Below, one piece after another: positions 10,701 to 19,658 of a stretch of 64,000 bases of DNA. Position numbers and translations under genes: made by a program. Numbering within the stretch: the first letter of the stretch is position 1; each line of letters starts with the position of its first letter. The DNA comes from JAENVT01 sp963805445 (GTDB lineage: Bacteria > Actinomycetota > Acidimicrobiia > Acidimicrobiales > Ilumatobacteraceae). The stretch lies in NCBI GenBank assembly GCA_963805445.1, contig CAWDUI010000012.1, positions 62,001-126,000 of the forward strand. The letters run 5' to 3'. Below the pieces are notes generated by a model. That model was given only the letters and a program-made list of their open reading frames with translations, was not told where the DNA came from and searched no databases.

Positions 10701-12678
10701 CAGGCGCCCCGACCACGCTGCCCGGCTACGGCCCCAACACCCGTACCGTCATGCAGATCAAGGTCAACGCGGCCTCTCCGGCATTCCCGGCAACGTCGGC
10801 GGACGCGTTCGACAAGCCCGGCACCAACGCCGACAAGATGGGCGTCCTCAACGCGGCGTTCCGTCACCACGCAGACGGCTCCGGCGTGTTCGAGAAGGGC
10901 TCCGACCCGATCATCGTCGGCCAGGCCGCCTACAACTCGGCGTACGGTACGAACTTCGTGGGAAGCGGTTGGTGCAACAGCACCACCAATCCGTCAGCGA
11001 AGTGCGACGGATTTGCACGAATCCAGGAGCAGGGCGCAGTGCCCGGGACTCCCGACACGTTCAAGTTCAAGTTCGACACGCTCGCCGGCCCACAGGTGGC
11101 GATCCCGTTCGAGCCGAAGGGCATGCACGACGAGATGAACTCGGCGAGCTTCGACGAGTGGGGCCGCATGACGGCCAACCTCGGCCTCGAGGCACCTGGT
11201 GCCACACCACTGTCTGCAGAACATCATCCTGTATCCCTACGTGAACCCGGCGACCGAGGTCCTCGACTCGACGGGTATGCCCAGCGCCCTCAACGTGACG
11301 AAGATCTCGTCGGGCACTGACGGGACGCAGATCTGGAAGATCACCCACAACGGCGTCGATACCCACCCGATCCACTTCCACCTGTACAACGTGCAGGTCC
11401 TCAACAGGGTCACGTGGGACAACATCATCATCCCGCCCGAGCCAACCGAGCTCGGTTGGAAGGAAACCGTGAGGGTCAGCCCTCTGGAAGACACCATCGT
11501 CGCCCTCCGCCCGATCGTGCCAACCCTTCCGTTCGGGATTCCCGACAGCAAACGTGTGCTCAACCCGGCCATGCCGCTGCACGCCCAGGGTGACATCAAC
11601 AGCGTCCTCGGTACCGAAGCCGGCTTCAACAACACCGATGTCGCCGGCAACCCGATGATCGCCGCAATCGCGAACGAGGTCACGGATTTCGGTTGGGAGT
11701 ACGTCTTCCACTGCCACATCCTGAGCCACGAAGAGATGGACATGATGCGGCCCGTCACGGTCCACGTCCCAAGGAACTTTGCCCCGGCATCAACCCTCAC
11801 CGCGGTCAGAAACGTGGGGAGCGTCGATCTCACGTGGACCGACGGGACACCGGTCGACATGACCAACCCGACGAGCTGGACCAACCCGGGTACGGCTGAG
11901 ATCGGCTATCGCATCGAACGGGCCAGCGGCGCCAACGGAGCGTTCTCCGTCGTTGGCACCACCCTGGCGAACCAACTGACGTTCACGGACACGGTCGACA
12001 CGAATCAGACCTGGCGCTACCGCATCACGGCCTTCAATGCGGCTGGAGATTCGAGGTCGAACGTCGTCACCGTGGCAGCACCCGTGACATTGAAGACGAC
12101 CACAACCGCGCTGAAGACCAGCAAGACCCCGTCAACATACGGTCAGTCGGTGACGTTCACCGCCACGGTCAAGTCGACAACGACCGGCACGCCGACGGGC
12201 ACGGTGCAGTTCAACATCAACGGCGTTCCCGCCGTCGGTGGCGTCCGAACGATCAACGGTTCAGGCGTTGCAACGTTCTCGAGCAGTTCGGTTCCGGGAG
12301 GACACAACTCCATCGTCGCTATCTACAGCGGCGACGCAGCCTTCTCTGCCAGTACCGAGCGCGATCCTTGCGCAGGCGATCACGCCGGCCACCTCGACAA
12401 CGACGCTGACGAGCAGTGCGAATCCCTCAAAGCTCTCCGTGAGCTCGACGGTGACGTTCACCGCCAGGGTGACGCCGTTGGCCGCGGTTCCCGGCCAGGT
12501 TCAGTTCACCAAGGGCGGCGTCAACGTCGGCCTACCGGTGGCACTGGATTCGACCGGACGAGCGACGTTGATCCAGACCCTGGCGGTTGGTGTGTACACC
12601 TACAGGGCTATCTACATCGCATCGACCAACTACGGCACCAGCCAGTCGTCGACACTCAGCCAAACGGTCACCGCATAG
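7770..12678 (+). CDS. Giant secreted CotA-like multicopper oxidase with repeat, FN3 and Ig-like domains; about six frameshifts
   Basis: About 1,630 residues can be rebuilt. A signal peptide (MKRTMGRKLWGIVGALGLGM, cleavage near AEAAA) is followed by about six GYTSAP-type repeats (8.04-8.79 kb) and a three-domain multicopper oxidase. A fibronectin type III domain (about 11.8-12.07 kb) and two bacterial Ig-like repeats (12.1-12.68 kb) complete it. All four copper-ligand motifs survive: HLHGG, HDHAWG, HPIHFH and HCHILSHEEMDM. Spacing and flanks (HDHAWGITRLNVYAG) resemble CotA/bilirubin oxidase and phenoxazinone synthase, which oxidise phenols or metals with O2. Frame changes occur near 9055, 9130, 9775, 10310, 11205 and 12355. 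No conserved block is lost, so the gene is probably intact in the organism. The terminal repeats suggest cell-surface or matrix attachment. Confidence 0.82.
8040..8790 (+). repeat. Degenerate GYTSAP protein repeats inside the multicopper oxidase
   Basis: About six copies of a roughly 40-50-residue unit precede the oxidase domain. Each ends in a variant of G-x-G-Y-T-x-x-P-x-V-T-I; the clearest are NPGKNYTSPPTVTI, NGGSGYTSAPTITI and APGTGYSEAPAVTI. Such units are known from large secreted or structural bacterial proteins and are probably beta-rich modules. Divergence between copies argues against recent tandem duplication. Confidence 0.7.
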
Positions 12679-12682
12679 GTGC

Positions 12683-12746
12683 TCGACGCCGGTAACGGCG
12701 TCGACGAGATCGACCTGGACGGGAGGAGCTCCACACTCCTCCCGTC
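12683..12746 (+). terminator. Two tandem hairpins after the multicopper oxidase
   Basis: TCGACGCC (12683-12690) pairs with GGCGTCGA (12697-12704) around a 6-nt loop. GACGGGAGGAG (12718-12728) pairs perfectly with 12736-12746 around a 7-nt loop. They begin 4 bp and 39 bp after the stop codon. The second is a strong GC-rich terminator-like stem without a U-run. Confidence 0.6.
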
Positions 12747-13127
12747 CTCGTCGCGTCTGCGAGCGCGGGTCCCGGTGCGACCCGCTGGTTCGGCCCTTGG
12801 ACAGCGGCCCGCAGCCGTCGTTGCCGAGGTACACGTCCGTCCGGCTTGCCTGTGATCGAGTTCCGTGGCGAACACGATCGGCGACCGGGCCTTCTGCTTC
12901 AGGTACACAGCGAGAAGGCCGAATCCGAGCCCACACCGGCCAGCCCAGCTCCATTGATCTCATCCAGGGAACACCGAGCAGTTGCCAACCCGCTCCTTAT
13001 CGCGGGTGGGTGGGTATGGACGCAGGCATTCGAACGTCCCGGCTGAGGGACATTTGCCGACTGCGTGGCCGTGTGGCGCACTGCTCTCCCGGTCTGAGCC
13101 GTCGTTCGGCATCTGCGTCAGCGAATT

Positions 13128-13156
13128 GAACGACGGTTGCACAGAACGACGGTTGC
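13128..13156. repeat. Direct repeat GAACGACGGTTGC x2
   Basis: The 13-mer occurs at 13128-13140 and 13144-13156, separated by three bases. The flanks 13097-13122 and 13160-13172 contain its inverted partner (CCGTCGTTC) and a second inverted pair (CTGCGTCAGC / GCTGACGCAG). The two inverted pairs interleave instead of nesting. Confidence 0.6.
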
Positions 13157-13186
13157 CCTATGAGCTGACGCAGAGGTCGAGACGCG

Positions 13187-13275
13187 CCGAACTGCCGATC
13201 GCGCGCACTCCCCACACTCCCCAGGAAGTGTGCGACTGTGAAGCAGGGGAACACCGAACTGCCGATCTCGCGCAC
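13187..13275. repeat. Pair of 22-nt near-identical direct repeats
   Basis: CCGAACTGCCGATC followed by GCGCGCAC (13187-13208) recurs at 13254-13275 with a single substitution. The copies are 67 bp apart in otherwise unrelated sequence. Their function is unknown. Confidence 0.6.
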
Positions 13276-13415
13276 GATCGAACGGATCGTTCGTGCAGCC
13301 GCAACGTCGACGTAACGGCCTACGTCTGAGTGGCATCGATCGCCCCCTTCGTAGATCCGACGCCTACGTCACTGCCGTGGACCCGCTACCAGTAACGCCG
13401 ATCGGCCGCTCGGCG

Positions 13416-13565
13416 CTAGCGCAACCTGGCCCCGGCGCCGTTGATCACAGCGACCGTCACGATCACTGCTCCGACGAGTACGGGCGTGTTGTCTCGCCAT
13501 CCCACCCGAGTGAGATTCTCGACAGCTTCGGTTCTCGTCGGGAGCCGCCATTGCTTCGCAGTCAC
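13416..13565 (-). CDS. Possible 49-residue single-pass membrane protein
   Basis: A GTG-initiated frame (13565) encodes a basic, polar N-terminus followed by one hydrophobic helix, TPVLVGAVIVTVAVINGAGA, and stops at 13416. The composition looks more protein-like than neighbouring frames, and an in-frame stop lies only 18 nt upstream of the GTG. AGG sits very close to the start, so translation signals are weak. It may be a genuine small membrane protein or the tail of a decayed larger one. Confidence 0.3.
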   Translation of the reverse strand: MTAKQWRLPTRTEAVENLTRVGWRDNTPVLVGAVIVTVAVINGAGARLR

Positions 13566-13726
13566 TCGCCTGTCCGCCCGTCGCTATCCACTTGGCAAGC
13601 ATGGCAGCACACTGATCCTGAAGATGTCGGACCGCGCCAGTTCTGCCGCTCGGCGCTCGGTGTTCTGCGCTCACGATCGCGCCGGACCATCGGGGCATTC
13701 GCGTGCGTGGAGCGTCCAGGCTTCTG

Positions 13727-14046
13727 ATGGCGCACCGCCGATGCGCCGACGCCGTTGACTCGCTGAGCGTGAGCTACGTCGCTCGACCCGCGACTTCAAT
13801 CTCCCGAAGGTGGCCCGGGTTCGGACTGTTCGTCGCTGTTCTCGCCCGGAGTCGACACGCCGAGTGGATACGTCGTGCCCTGGGAGATCTTGGTTGGCAG
13901 CGACACGTTCGCGTCACATCACCCGCCTGCCTTGGTCGTCCTCGCGGCGAGCATCGGCGAGGGCTCAGTTGCCTACGCGCCCACGAGATGGCGTGTGCGA
14001 CGGGAGACCCAACCGGATCTGCCGATCTGCGTGAGCGCGTCCTGAT
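13727..14046 (+). pseudogene. Unidentified protein-like fragment, probably frameshifted
   Basis: The frame ending at the TGA at 14046 gives a plausible globular sequence (for example SGYVVPWEILVGSDTFASHH and HPPALVVLAASIGEGSVAY) but has no start codon. The best start, the ATG at 13727, is in another frame that joins it near 13790. I do not recognise the family. The last bases overlap a palindromic repeat copy. Confidence 0.25.
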
Positions 14047-14084
14047 GGCTGGCGCCCTATGCGGGGCCGGAGGCGTCAAACGCC
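14036..14084. repeat. Degenerate copy of a 47-nt palindromic (REP-like) repeat
   Basis: The stretch ending GGGGCCGGAGGCGTCAAACGC matches the two better copies at 33530 and 33592, including CTGGCGCCC and the 3' CAAACGC arm. The 5' arm has diverged. It lies between genes, like the other copies. Confidence 0.6.
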
Positions 14085-14100
14085 GTCGCTCCCAGACGCG

Positions 14101-14135
14101 CCGAAGGGGCCCGTCATCGTGACGGGCCCCTTCGG
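14101..14135 (-). terminator. Perfect 16-bp hairpin terminator of the collagen-like gene
   Basis: The arm 14101-14116 (CCGAAGGGGCCCGTCA) is perfectly complementary to 14120-14135, leaving only a 3-nt loop. It lies 25 bp beyond the stop of the minus-strand gene at 14161, the expected place for its terminator. It could also stop transcription arriving from the left. Confidence 0.75.
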
Positions 14136-14160
14136 GGTTGTCAGGCCAACTGCTTGCTGA

Positions 14161-15167
14161 TCAGCTCATCTTCTCGATCAGGATCCAGGCAGTGAGTGAT
14201 CCACCCGGGCCGCCGACCGAAGTGGCCGTGTCAATGTCGTTTCCGTCGTTGACCAACGCGATGGTCTGGCCGGCAGTCAACGTGACCACCGCTGTTCCGC
14301 CCGTAGCCGATGGGCTGCGCCGTCGTCTCCGCCGAGCACGAACGAACCGTCCACCGGATCGTTGCCGTCCACCGTCACGGTGATCTGTGCCGGCGCCACC
14401 GAGGTGAGACCGAAGCTGACCTTGTAGATACCAGCATCGGTCGCGGTGAACGCATCCTCGGCCACATCGGTGCTGAATGCGCCGGCGGTCTCACTGTTCA
14501 CCGTGTCAAAGGGCAGGTTGGCGCCACCGAGCACTGACTGGGAGGAGGTCGCAGTGGCGTACAAGAACGCCCCCGCCGAACCTGCGGGCCCTGGAATCCC
14601 TTGAATTCCCTGGGCGCCATCGGCTCCTGGGGGCCCTTGAATCCCTTGGATTCCCTGGGCGCCCGGTGCACCGCCGACCGGGCTCGGGGCGTAGTAGCCG
14701 AGCAGGTCGATCACCACGTTCACGGTGCCCTTCAGGTTGTAGATCGTCACCGAGTGAGCTGGGTGGACCACCACAGTTGCGGTGTTCGCCACCGCTCCGG
14801 CTGCACTCCAGTTGACCGTCGACGCCGTCGGGCGGGTGTCGCCGGTGGGGTACACGGTCAGGAAGGATCCTTCCGTGCCATCGACAACGGTCACGTTGAT
14901 GTTGACACCGGTGGCGTCATCCGGCAGGTCGGGGATCACGAGGTCCATCGAGTCAGCGAGCCCGAGCGGCGTGCTCCTCGGGCCGACCTGAGTAGCAGGT
15001 CGCGTGTCGAGCACTCGGACAGTCGGGACGGTATGAAACGCCAAGGCCGTCGCCGGGTTCGACGGTGCAGCAAGAAGCACGCCGCCGCCGGCCAATGCAG
15101 AGATTCCCGCCACAGCGGCGAACACTCGCCAACGCCGAGCGACGGGGGGGATACGGAATGTGGTCAT
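14161..15167 (-). CDS. Secreted collagen-like surface protein with VLDTR-type N-terminal domain, one frameshift
   Basis: The roughly 335-residue protein has a signal/anchor helix (RVFAAVAGISALAGGGVLLA) and a domain beginning VRVLDTRPATQVGP and ending NVVIDLLGYY, shared with the SGNH protein at 33.7 kb. A short collagen-like tract follows (GAPGAQGIQGIQGPPGADG and GAQGIQGIPGPAG), then a C-terminal beta-sandwich resembling C1q/TNF trimerisation heads. The frame shifts near 14325. The continuation SATGGTAVVTLTAGQTIALV then runs to the stop at 14161. GAGGAG lies 6 nt upstream of the ATG at 15167; the adjacent ATG at 15170 is too close to it. The protein is probably a trimeric extracellular adhesin or coat component. 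Confidence 0.72.
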
Positions 15168-15299
15168 CATCTTCTCCTCGCAGCGAAACTGGATTCGTCG
15201 CTGACTCTTCACCCTGCGCCCTCCGCGGCTTGATCTACCAGGGCCGAACGTTCCACCCGCGGGGCCGATCGGCCTGCTCGCGGGTCTCCGGGTCGGAGG

Positions 15300-16404
15300 T
15301 CAGTACTCGTCGCCGAAGCAGACGCCGATATCGCGGGCTGTCACGACCGTGTCGCAATCCAGCGGAACCGTGCGCATCGCACCGATCGCATCGACCAGTG
15401 GCACGTAGTCGACGTGCGGCTCGTTGAGGGCCACCATCACACCGTCGAAGCCTTCGTCCAATGCGCGCACCGCAGCAGCCCCGAATCTGGTGCCCAACAA
15501 GCGGTCCTGAGAGGTCGGTATGCCGCCGCGCAACAAGTGTCCCAGCACCACGGTCCGGGCCTCTTTGCCCGTGAGGGTTGTCAGCTCGCGGGCGACTTGG
15601 TGGCCGATGCCGCCGAGCCGCTCGGCCTGATCGAACGACTGGCCGATCACCGATCGATGACCGTCCTTCGGCATCGCGCCCTCGGCGACCACGACGACGG
15701 CGAAGTTGGACCCGCGGGCCTCGCGCCGCTCGATCATGTCGGCCACTGGCTGCAGGCTGTAGGGAACCTCCGGGATCAAGATGGCATGAGCACCAGCAGC
15801 GACGCCGGCGTTCAAGGCGATCCACCCGGCGTACCGTCCCATGACCTCGACGACGAAGACCCGGCTGTGCGACGTGGCGGTCGTGAAGATGCGATCGATC
15901 GACTCCGTGGCGACCTGGACGGCAGTGTCGAAGCCGAACGTGACCATCGTCTTGTCGAGATCGTTGTCGATCGTCTTCGGCACTCCGATCACCCGCAGCC
16001 CGGCGGCGAACAGCCGTTGGCCGATGGCCAGCGAACCATCACCACCGATGGTGATCAGCGCATCGATGCCTGCGTCGCGGAACAGCGACACGAGGTGATC
16101 GGTGCGGTCCTCGTAGACGAACGTGCCATCGGGCTGCTCCACGGGGAAATGGCACGGGTTACCACGGTTGGTGCTGCCCAACACCGTGCCGCCGAGGTAG
16201 TTGATGCCACGTACCCGATGACGTTCGAGCAGGATCGTGCCACTGACGCCGTCGTGATACAGGTCGGGGAACATCAGTCCGTTGAAGCCGTCACGGATGC
16301 CGATGACCTCCCAACCACGGCGGCAGCGCGCACAGCGTGGCCGCACGGATGACTGCATTGATGCCGGGGGCGTCACCGCCACCGGTGCTGAGGGCGACGC
16401 GCAT
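15300..16404 (-). CDS. pfkA: 6-phosphofructokinase, one frameshift
   Basis: The enzyme phosphorylates fructose 6-phosphate in glycolysis. It reads GGGDAPGINAVIRAA at the N-terminus, then GGDGS and PKTIDND, which bind the phosphoryl donor and Mg. Gly in GGDGS together with Lys in PKTIDND is the combination seen in ATP-using members of the PPi-PFK-like clade, so ATP is the likelier donor, though this is inferred from two positions. The frame breaks near 16325, just after RAATLCA, and resumes at RRGWEVIGIRDGFNGLM. The reconstructed length of about 367 residues is normal. It lies 40 bp downstream of the zinc-ribbon gene and is probably co-transcribed with it. Confidence 0.88.
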
Positions 16405-16444
16405 CGACGCCTTGTCTAGCACGGTCTCAAACGGACCGGGAACG

Positions 16445-16879
16445 TCAATGCTGTTCGCGGCGTGTTTCGTCGCCCGTGGTTTCGCCATGCGCCGAATTGC
16501 CTGGCGCGGTCGCATCGGCCCGGTCGTCGCGCAGCTCGCGCAACACGTCGGAATCCTGCACGGTGGCCATCGGGCCGAACCCGAGCACCGCGGTGCCCCG
16601 TGCATTGCACGCCGGGCAGGTGATGGCGACGACCGCAATCATGTCGTCGGGATCCGAGGCTCCCTCCAAGCGACGCAGCGAACTCATCGACACGCTCGCC
16701 GGCACCGACACGGCGCCGCACTCGACACACTCGACCTGGGAATCCTCGGTCACGACGAACGACGAGCCAAACCCACCGCGGGCGTAGGCCTGCAAGACGT
16801 CGACCATCGTCGACTCGTCGTTCTTCGCGTCGTCCGCAGGCGCTTCGACGTCGTCGGTCTCTTCGGGTGCATTGGCCAT
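16445..16879 (-). CDS. Hypothetical zinc-ribbon protein
   Basis: The 144-residue protein has an acidic N-terminus, a helix (MVDVLQAYARGGFGSSF) and two CxxC knuckles (VECVECGA and TCPACNARG) about 30 residues apart, which should coordinate one zinc ion. The C-terminus is charged and probably disordered. I do not recognise a named family. It precedes pfkA in the same orientation and is divergent from the NifU_N-like gene. A role in transcription or RNA binding is a guess from the fold. Confidence 0.7.
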   Translation of the reverse strand: MANAPEETDDVEAPADDAKNDESTMVDVLQAYARGGFGSSFVVTEDSQVECVECGAVSVPASVSMSSLRRLEGASDPDDMIAVVAITCPACNARGTAVLGFGPMATVQDSDVLRELRDDRADATAPGNSAHGETTGDETRREQH

Positions 16880-16926
16880 GCCGCGGTGTACCCAATGCGC
16901 AGACGGCCAAACCCAGCGTTCGCGCC

Positions 16927-16932
16927 TACGCT
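16927..16932 (+). promoter_or_regulatory. Putative -10 box (TACGCT) of the NifU_N-like gene
   Basis: TACGCT lies exactly 6 nt upstream of the GTG at 16939 in the 59-bp divergent gap. There is no ribosome-binding site, consistent with a leaderless start. Confidence 0.35.
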
Positions 16933-16938
16933 CCTGAG

Positions 16939-17196
16939 GTGGCCACTGCGACCCCGTCTACAACACCGAATCCCGATGCGATGAAGTTCACGCTCGACAC
17001 GCGCCTCGAGGCGATGTTCAACGCCACGAACGCGCTCGACGCCGCTCCGATCCCCTTCGCTGCCGAGGTGTTCGCTGCCGGCGGGGTGTCGTCCGTGTTC
17101 GGCGTCAACGACTTCGTCACGGTGACGCGGCTACCGGGCGCAGAGTGGGAACCGATCATCGCCGCGGTACAGGCGGCGGCGCACACGCACCTGTAG
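16939..17196 (+). CDS. NifU N-terminal (Nfu-type) domain protein
   Basis: The 85-residue protein matches the small Nfu N-terminal domain. TTPNPDAMKFTLDTRL is the typical TPNPnalKF opening, and SSVFGVNDFVTVTRLPGAEW fits the GVxxVFfgxdFiTVtk core. It has no CxxC iron-sulphur motif, so it is the accessory scaffold-like domain alone. The GTG at 16939 is preferred because it directly precedes the conserved motif and carries a -10-like box at leaderless distance; longer in-frame starts would add low-quality sequence overlapping the divergent gene's promoter. Its role in Fe-S assembly is not established for stand-alone members. Confidence 0.75.
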   Translation: MATATPSTTPNPDAMKFTLDTRLEAMFNATNALDAAPIPFAAEVFAAGGVSSVFGVNDFVTVTRLPGAEWEPIIAAVQAAAHTHL

Positions 17197-17212
17197 TGGT
17201 CGATCAGCAGCG

Positions 17213-17993
17213 TCACTGCCCACCATGGTCGGGCGGTGCCGGTCGAATGAGCAGCCGATCGATCGACGTCTGAACGAAGCCGGCGCCGAGGTAGAGGTTG
17301 CGGGCGGCGTCGGTCTCGAAGCCGACCTTCAGGCGGCGTGCGCCTTTGCGTGCGAGCCGATCGAGGCCGTTCGTCAGCAACATGCGGGCGAGGCCGCGTC
17401 GCTGGTATTCGTCCTCGACGCGCATCGGTTCGAGGAGTCCGACCAGCGTCGTCTGGTCGAACCAGAACAACGCGTAGCCGGCGACCCGTGCCATCCGCGT
17501 CCTCGACCGCCAGATCGAGCGTCGGGTCGTACAGCGAGCACTGTCGCAGCCGCGGCTCGACCAGTTCACCGTTGCGAGCGATCATCGGGTGCGGACGATC
17601 CGGGCGCGTCACGCGATCGACGATCGCGAACCCATCGACCTGCGCGACCGGCGGGCGCTGGTCGGCGTCCATCCATGTGGTGCCCGACAACTCGTCGGTC
17701 ATCGCGAATCCACTCTGGATGGCGAGGTCCGCCAGCGGCGCGTTGTCCTCGCGCACGAGCACCTGGAGTGCCTCGCCCCGATGTCCGGCGGTGGCTTCCA
17801 ACGTCGCGGCCCAGACGTCTTCCTCGTCGACGATCGACGGCACGGCGAAGACGTCTGCTTGCCAGGTGTCGTCCCAGGCCGTCAGCCCTGCTGCCGCCAC
17901 CGGGCCGACCTCGTCGAACCAGACCGGGAGCGCCAGCTCGTCGGTGGCCCGGGGGCGGCGCCACCACCACTGCACGTCGGCGGCCTCCCACAT
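17213..17993 (-). CDS. GNAT-family N-acetyltransferase, at least one frameshift
   Basis: About 260 residues can be rebuilt. The N-terminal half (MWEAADVQWWWRRPR) is a degenerate GNAT lobe. The C-terminal half holds the acetyl-CoA loop EDEYQRRGLARMLLTNGLDR (R/Q-x-x-G-x-A type) and the typical NLYLGAGFVQT ending. The frame changes near 17490, before RVAGYALFWFDQTTLVG. An upstream segment in another frame (VRRELLRGLERLNATTIG) suggests that the real start lies up to about 100 bp further upstream, near 18094, behind a second indel. The acceptor substrate is unknown. It ends 17 bp from the convergent NifU_N-like gene. Confidence 0.72.
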
Positions 17994-18157
17994 GCCGCCG
18001 AGCGGATCAGCCAGGCGAGCGCGCTGCAGGACCGATGGTCGTCGCGTTCAGCCGTTCGAGACCCCGCAGCAGCTCGCGTCGCACGACCACGTTCGCCGAG
18101 CGTAGGCGGCCTGGAGCGTGACCCGACCATCCCGGGAGAAGGGGTACTACGGCTCTG

Positions 18158-19658
18158 TTGCCGACGTCCTCGACCCACGATGATGAATCGGTGACCACCG
18201 TCGTGCAGCGCGGCGACGTGCCCCAGATCCGTGACGTCGCCGAGGCGACCCCAGATCGACCCGACGAACACTTCCCCACCCATCTCAATGCGTCTGACAC
18301 GTTGATGTGGACCATCGAACGTGATCCGTGCCTGCGCAGCACGATCGTCGCCGTCTCGCTGCTGGACCGCAGTCCGGACTGGTCCCGGCTCCGGGCCCGC
18401 ATCGTCAGCGCCTGCGATCTGATCCCACGTCTGCGCCAACACGTCGAGGAGGTTCCGTTCCGCCTCGGGCTCCCCCGGTGGGAGGTCGACGAGTTCTTCG
18501 ACCTCGACTACCACCTTCGCCGCACCGTGGCGCCGGCGCCTGCCGACCTCCGATCGGTGTTGGACATCGCCGCGCTGATGGCGATGACGGCGTTCGACAA
18601 GGACCGGCCGCTGTGGGAGTTCACGCTCGTCGAAGGTTTGGACGGCGGGCAAGCGGCCTTCATCCAGAAGGTGCACCACTCGGTCACCGACGGGGTCGGG
18701 GGAATGAGGCTGGCGAAGATCCTGCTCGACGAGACTCGGCGCGCCCCTGCCATCAGTGCCACACGACGAACTGCCGGTGCTCGACCTCGAGGAGGTTTGA
18801 CCGCGGTCGCCGAATCGTTGGCGGACGACGCCCGTGCGTTCGTCGAGATGTCAGCCCGTGGAGCCCGTGCGCTGCCCGGCATGACCGGCCGAGCGATGAC
18901 GAACCCCGGCAAACAGGCGCACGTCGCTGTCGCGACAGATGCGATCCATCGCCAAGCTGTTGGCACCGGTGACAAAGCCGCGATCGCCGATCATGACCGA
19001 ACGCGGCCTGTCTCGCCGGTTCGACTCGTTCGACGTACCGATCGAGGAATTGATGGCCGCCGCGCATGCGGCGGACAGTTCCCTCAACGACGCATTCCTC
19101 GCCGGTGTCGCCGGCGGCATGCGCCTGTACCACGAACGACACGCCACCCCTGTCGACGAGCTTCGCGTCACAATGCCGATCAACATGCGGCGCGCCGGCG
19201 ACCCGCCAGGGAGCAACCGGTTCTCGCCGGCACGTTTCACACTGCCGGTCGGGACCGTCGATGCCCGCGACCGGATGCGCCAACTCGGCCTCTTGGCACG
19301 GGGATGGCGCAAGGAGCCCTCGTTGCCCCTGACCGACGTGATCGCCGGGGCGCTGATACGCCTGCCCGCGGTCGCGGCGACGTCGATCCTCGGCTCGATG
19401 TTGAAGGCAATCGATTTCGTCGCCACCAACGTGCCGGGGCCGCGAGATCGCACCTACCTCGCCGGCGCGGAAGTCGTTCGCGAATACGCATTCGCCCCCG
19501 CCTCCGGCGCAGCGTTCAGCGTCGCCCTGATGTCGCACGTCGACCACTGCTGCATCGGAATCAACGCCGACACCTCGGCGGTCCCTGATCCCGAGATCTT
19601 GACCGCCTGCGTGGTCGAAGGTTTCGCGGAAGTTCTTGCAATCGGAAGGAAATCATGA
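18158..19658 (+). CDS. Wax ester synthase/diacylglycerol acyltransferase (WS/DGAT) 1, frameshifted
   Basis: This enzyme transfers acyl groups from acyl-CoA to diacylglycerol or fatty alcohols to make storage lipids. The catalytic HHxxxDG motif is intact as KVHHSVTDGVGGM, and DKDRPLWEF and the C-terminal TNVPGPRDRTYLAG block are typical. The frame changes near 18940, before SIAKLLAPVTKPRSPIM. A pair of compensating shifts around 18745-18800 is possible, since the alternative frame reads LPSVPHDELPVLDLEEV. The start is uncertain: TTG 18158 or GTG 18191. Its stop overlaps the ATG of the second WS/DGAT (ATGA), indicating translational coupling. It is the first gene of a four-gene lipid operon. 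Confidence 0.87.

Larger units (their letters stand above)
12747..14035. other. Repeat-rich, largely non-coding block
   Basis: I recognise no conserved protein family, tRNA or mobile element in this stretch on either strand. All frames are short and arginine-rich. It holds short direct repeats (13128-13156 and 13187-13275), a bulged hairpin at 13272-13296, a possible 49-codon membrane ORF on the minus strand (13416-13565) and a protein-like fragment on the plus strand ending at 14046. It could be the decayed remains of genes lost downstream of the oxidase. Confidence 0.5.

Noticed and set aside
7770..12678. Reading the oxidase region as several separate genes or a true pseudogene
   Set aside because: Every copper motif is preserved in order, the pieces join without overlap or loss, and similar indels affect essential genes nearby.
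13003..13013. G-quadruplex-like GGGTGGGTGGG
   Set aside because: Only three G-tracts are present; the fourth run is two bases long.
13128..13275. Possible CRISPR array
   Set aside because: There are only two copies of each repeat, unequal spacing, 3-nt or 45-nt gaps and no cas genes.
18158..18190. TTG 18158 as certain start of the first WS/DGAT
   Set aside because: It is possible but no ribosome-binding site supports it over GTG 18191; kept only as the outer limit.
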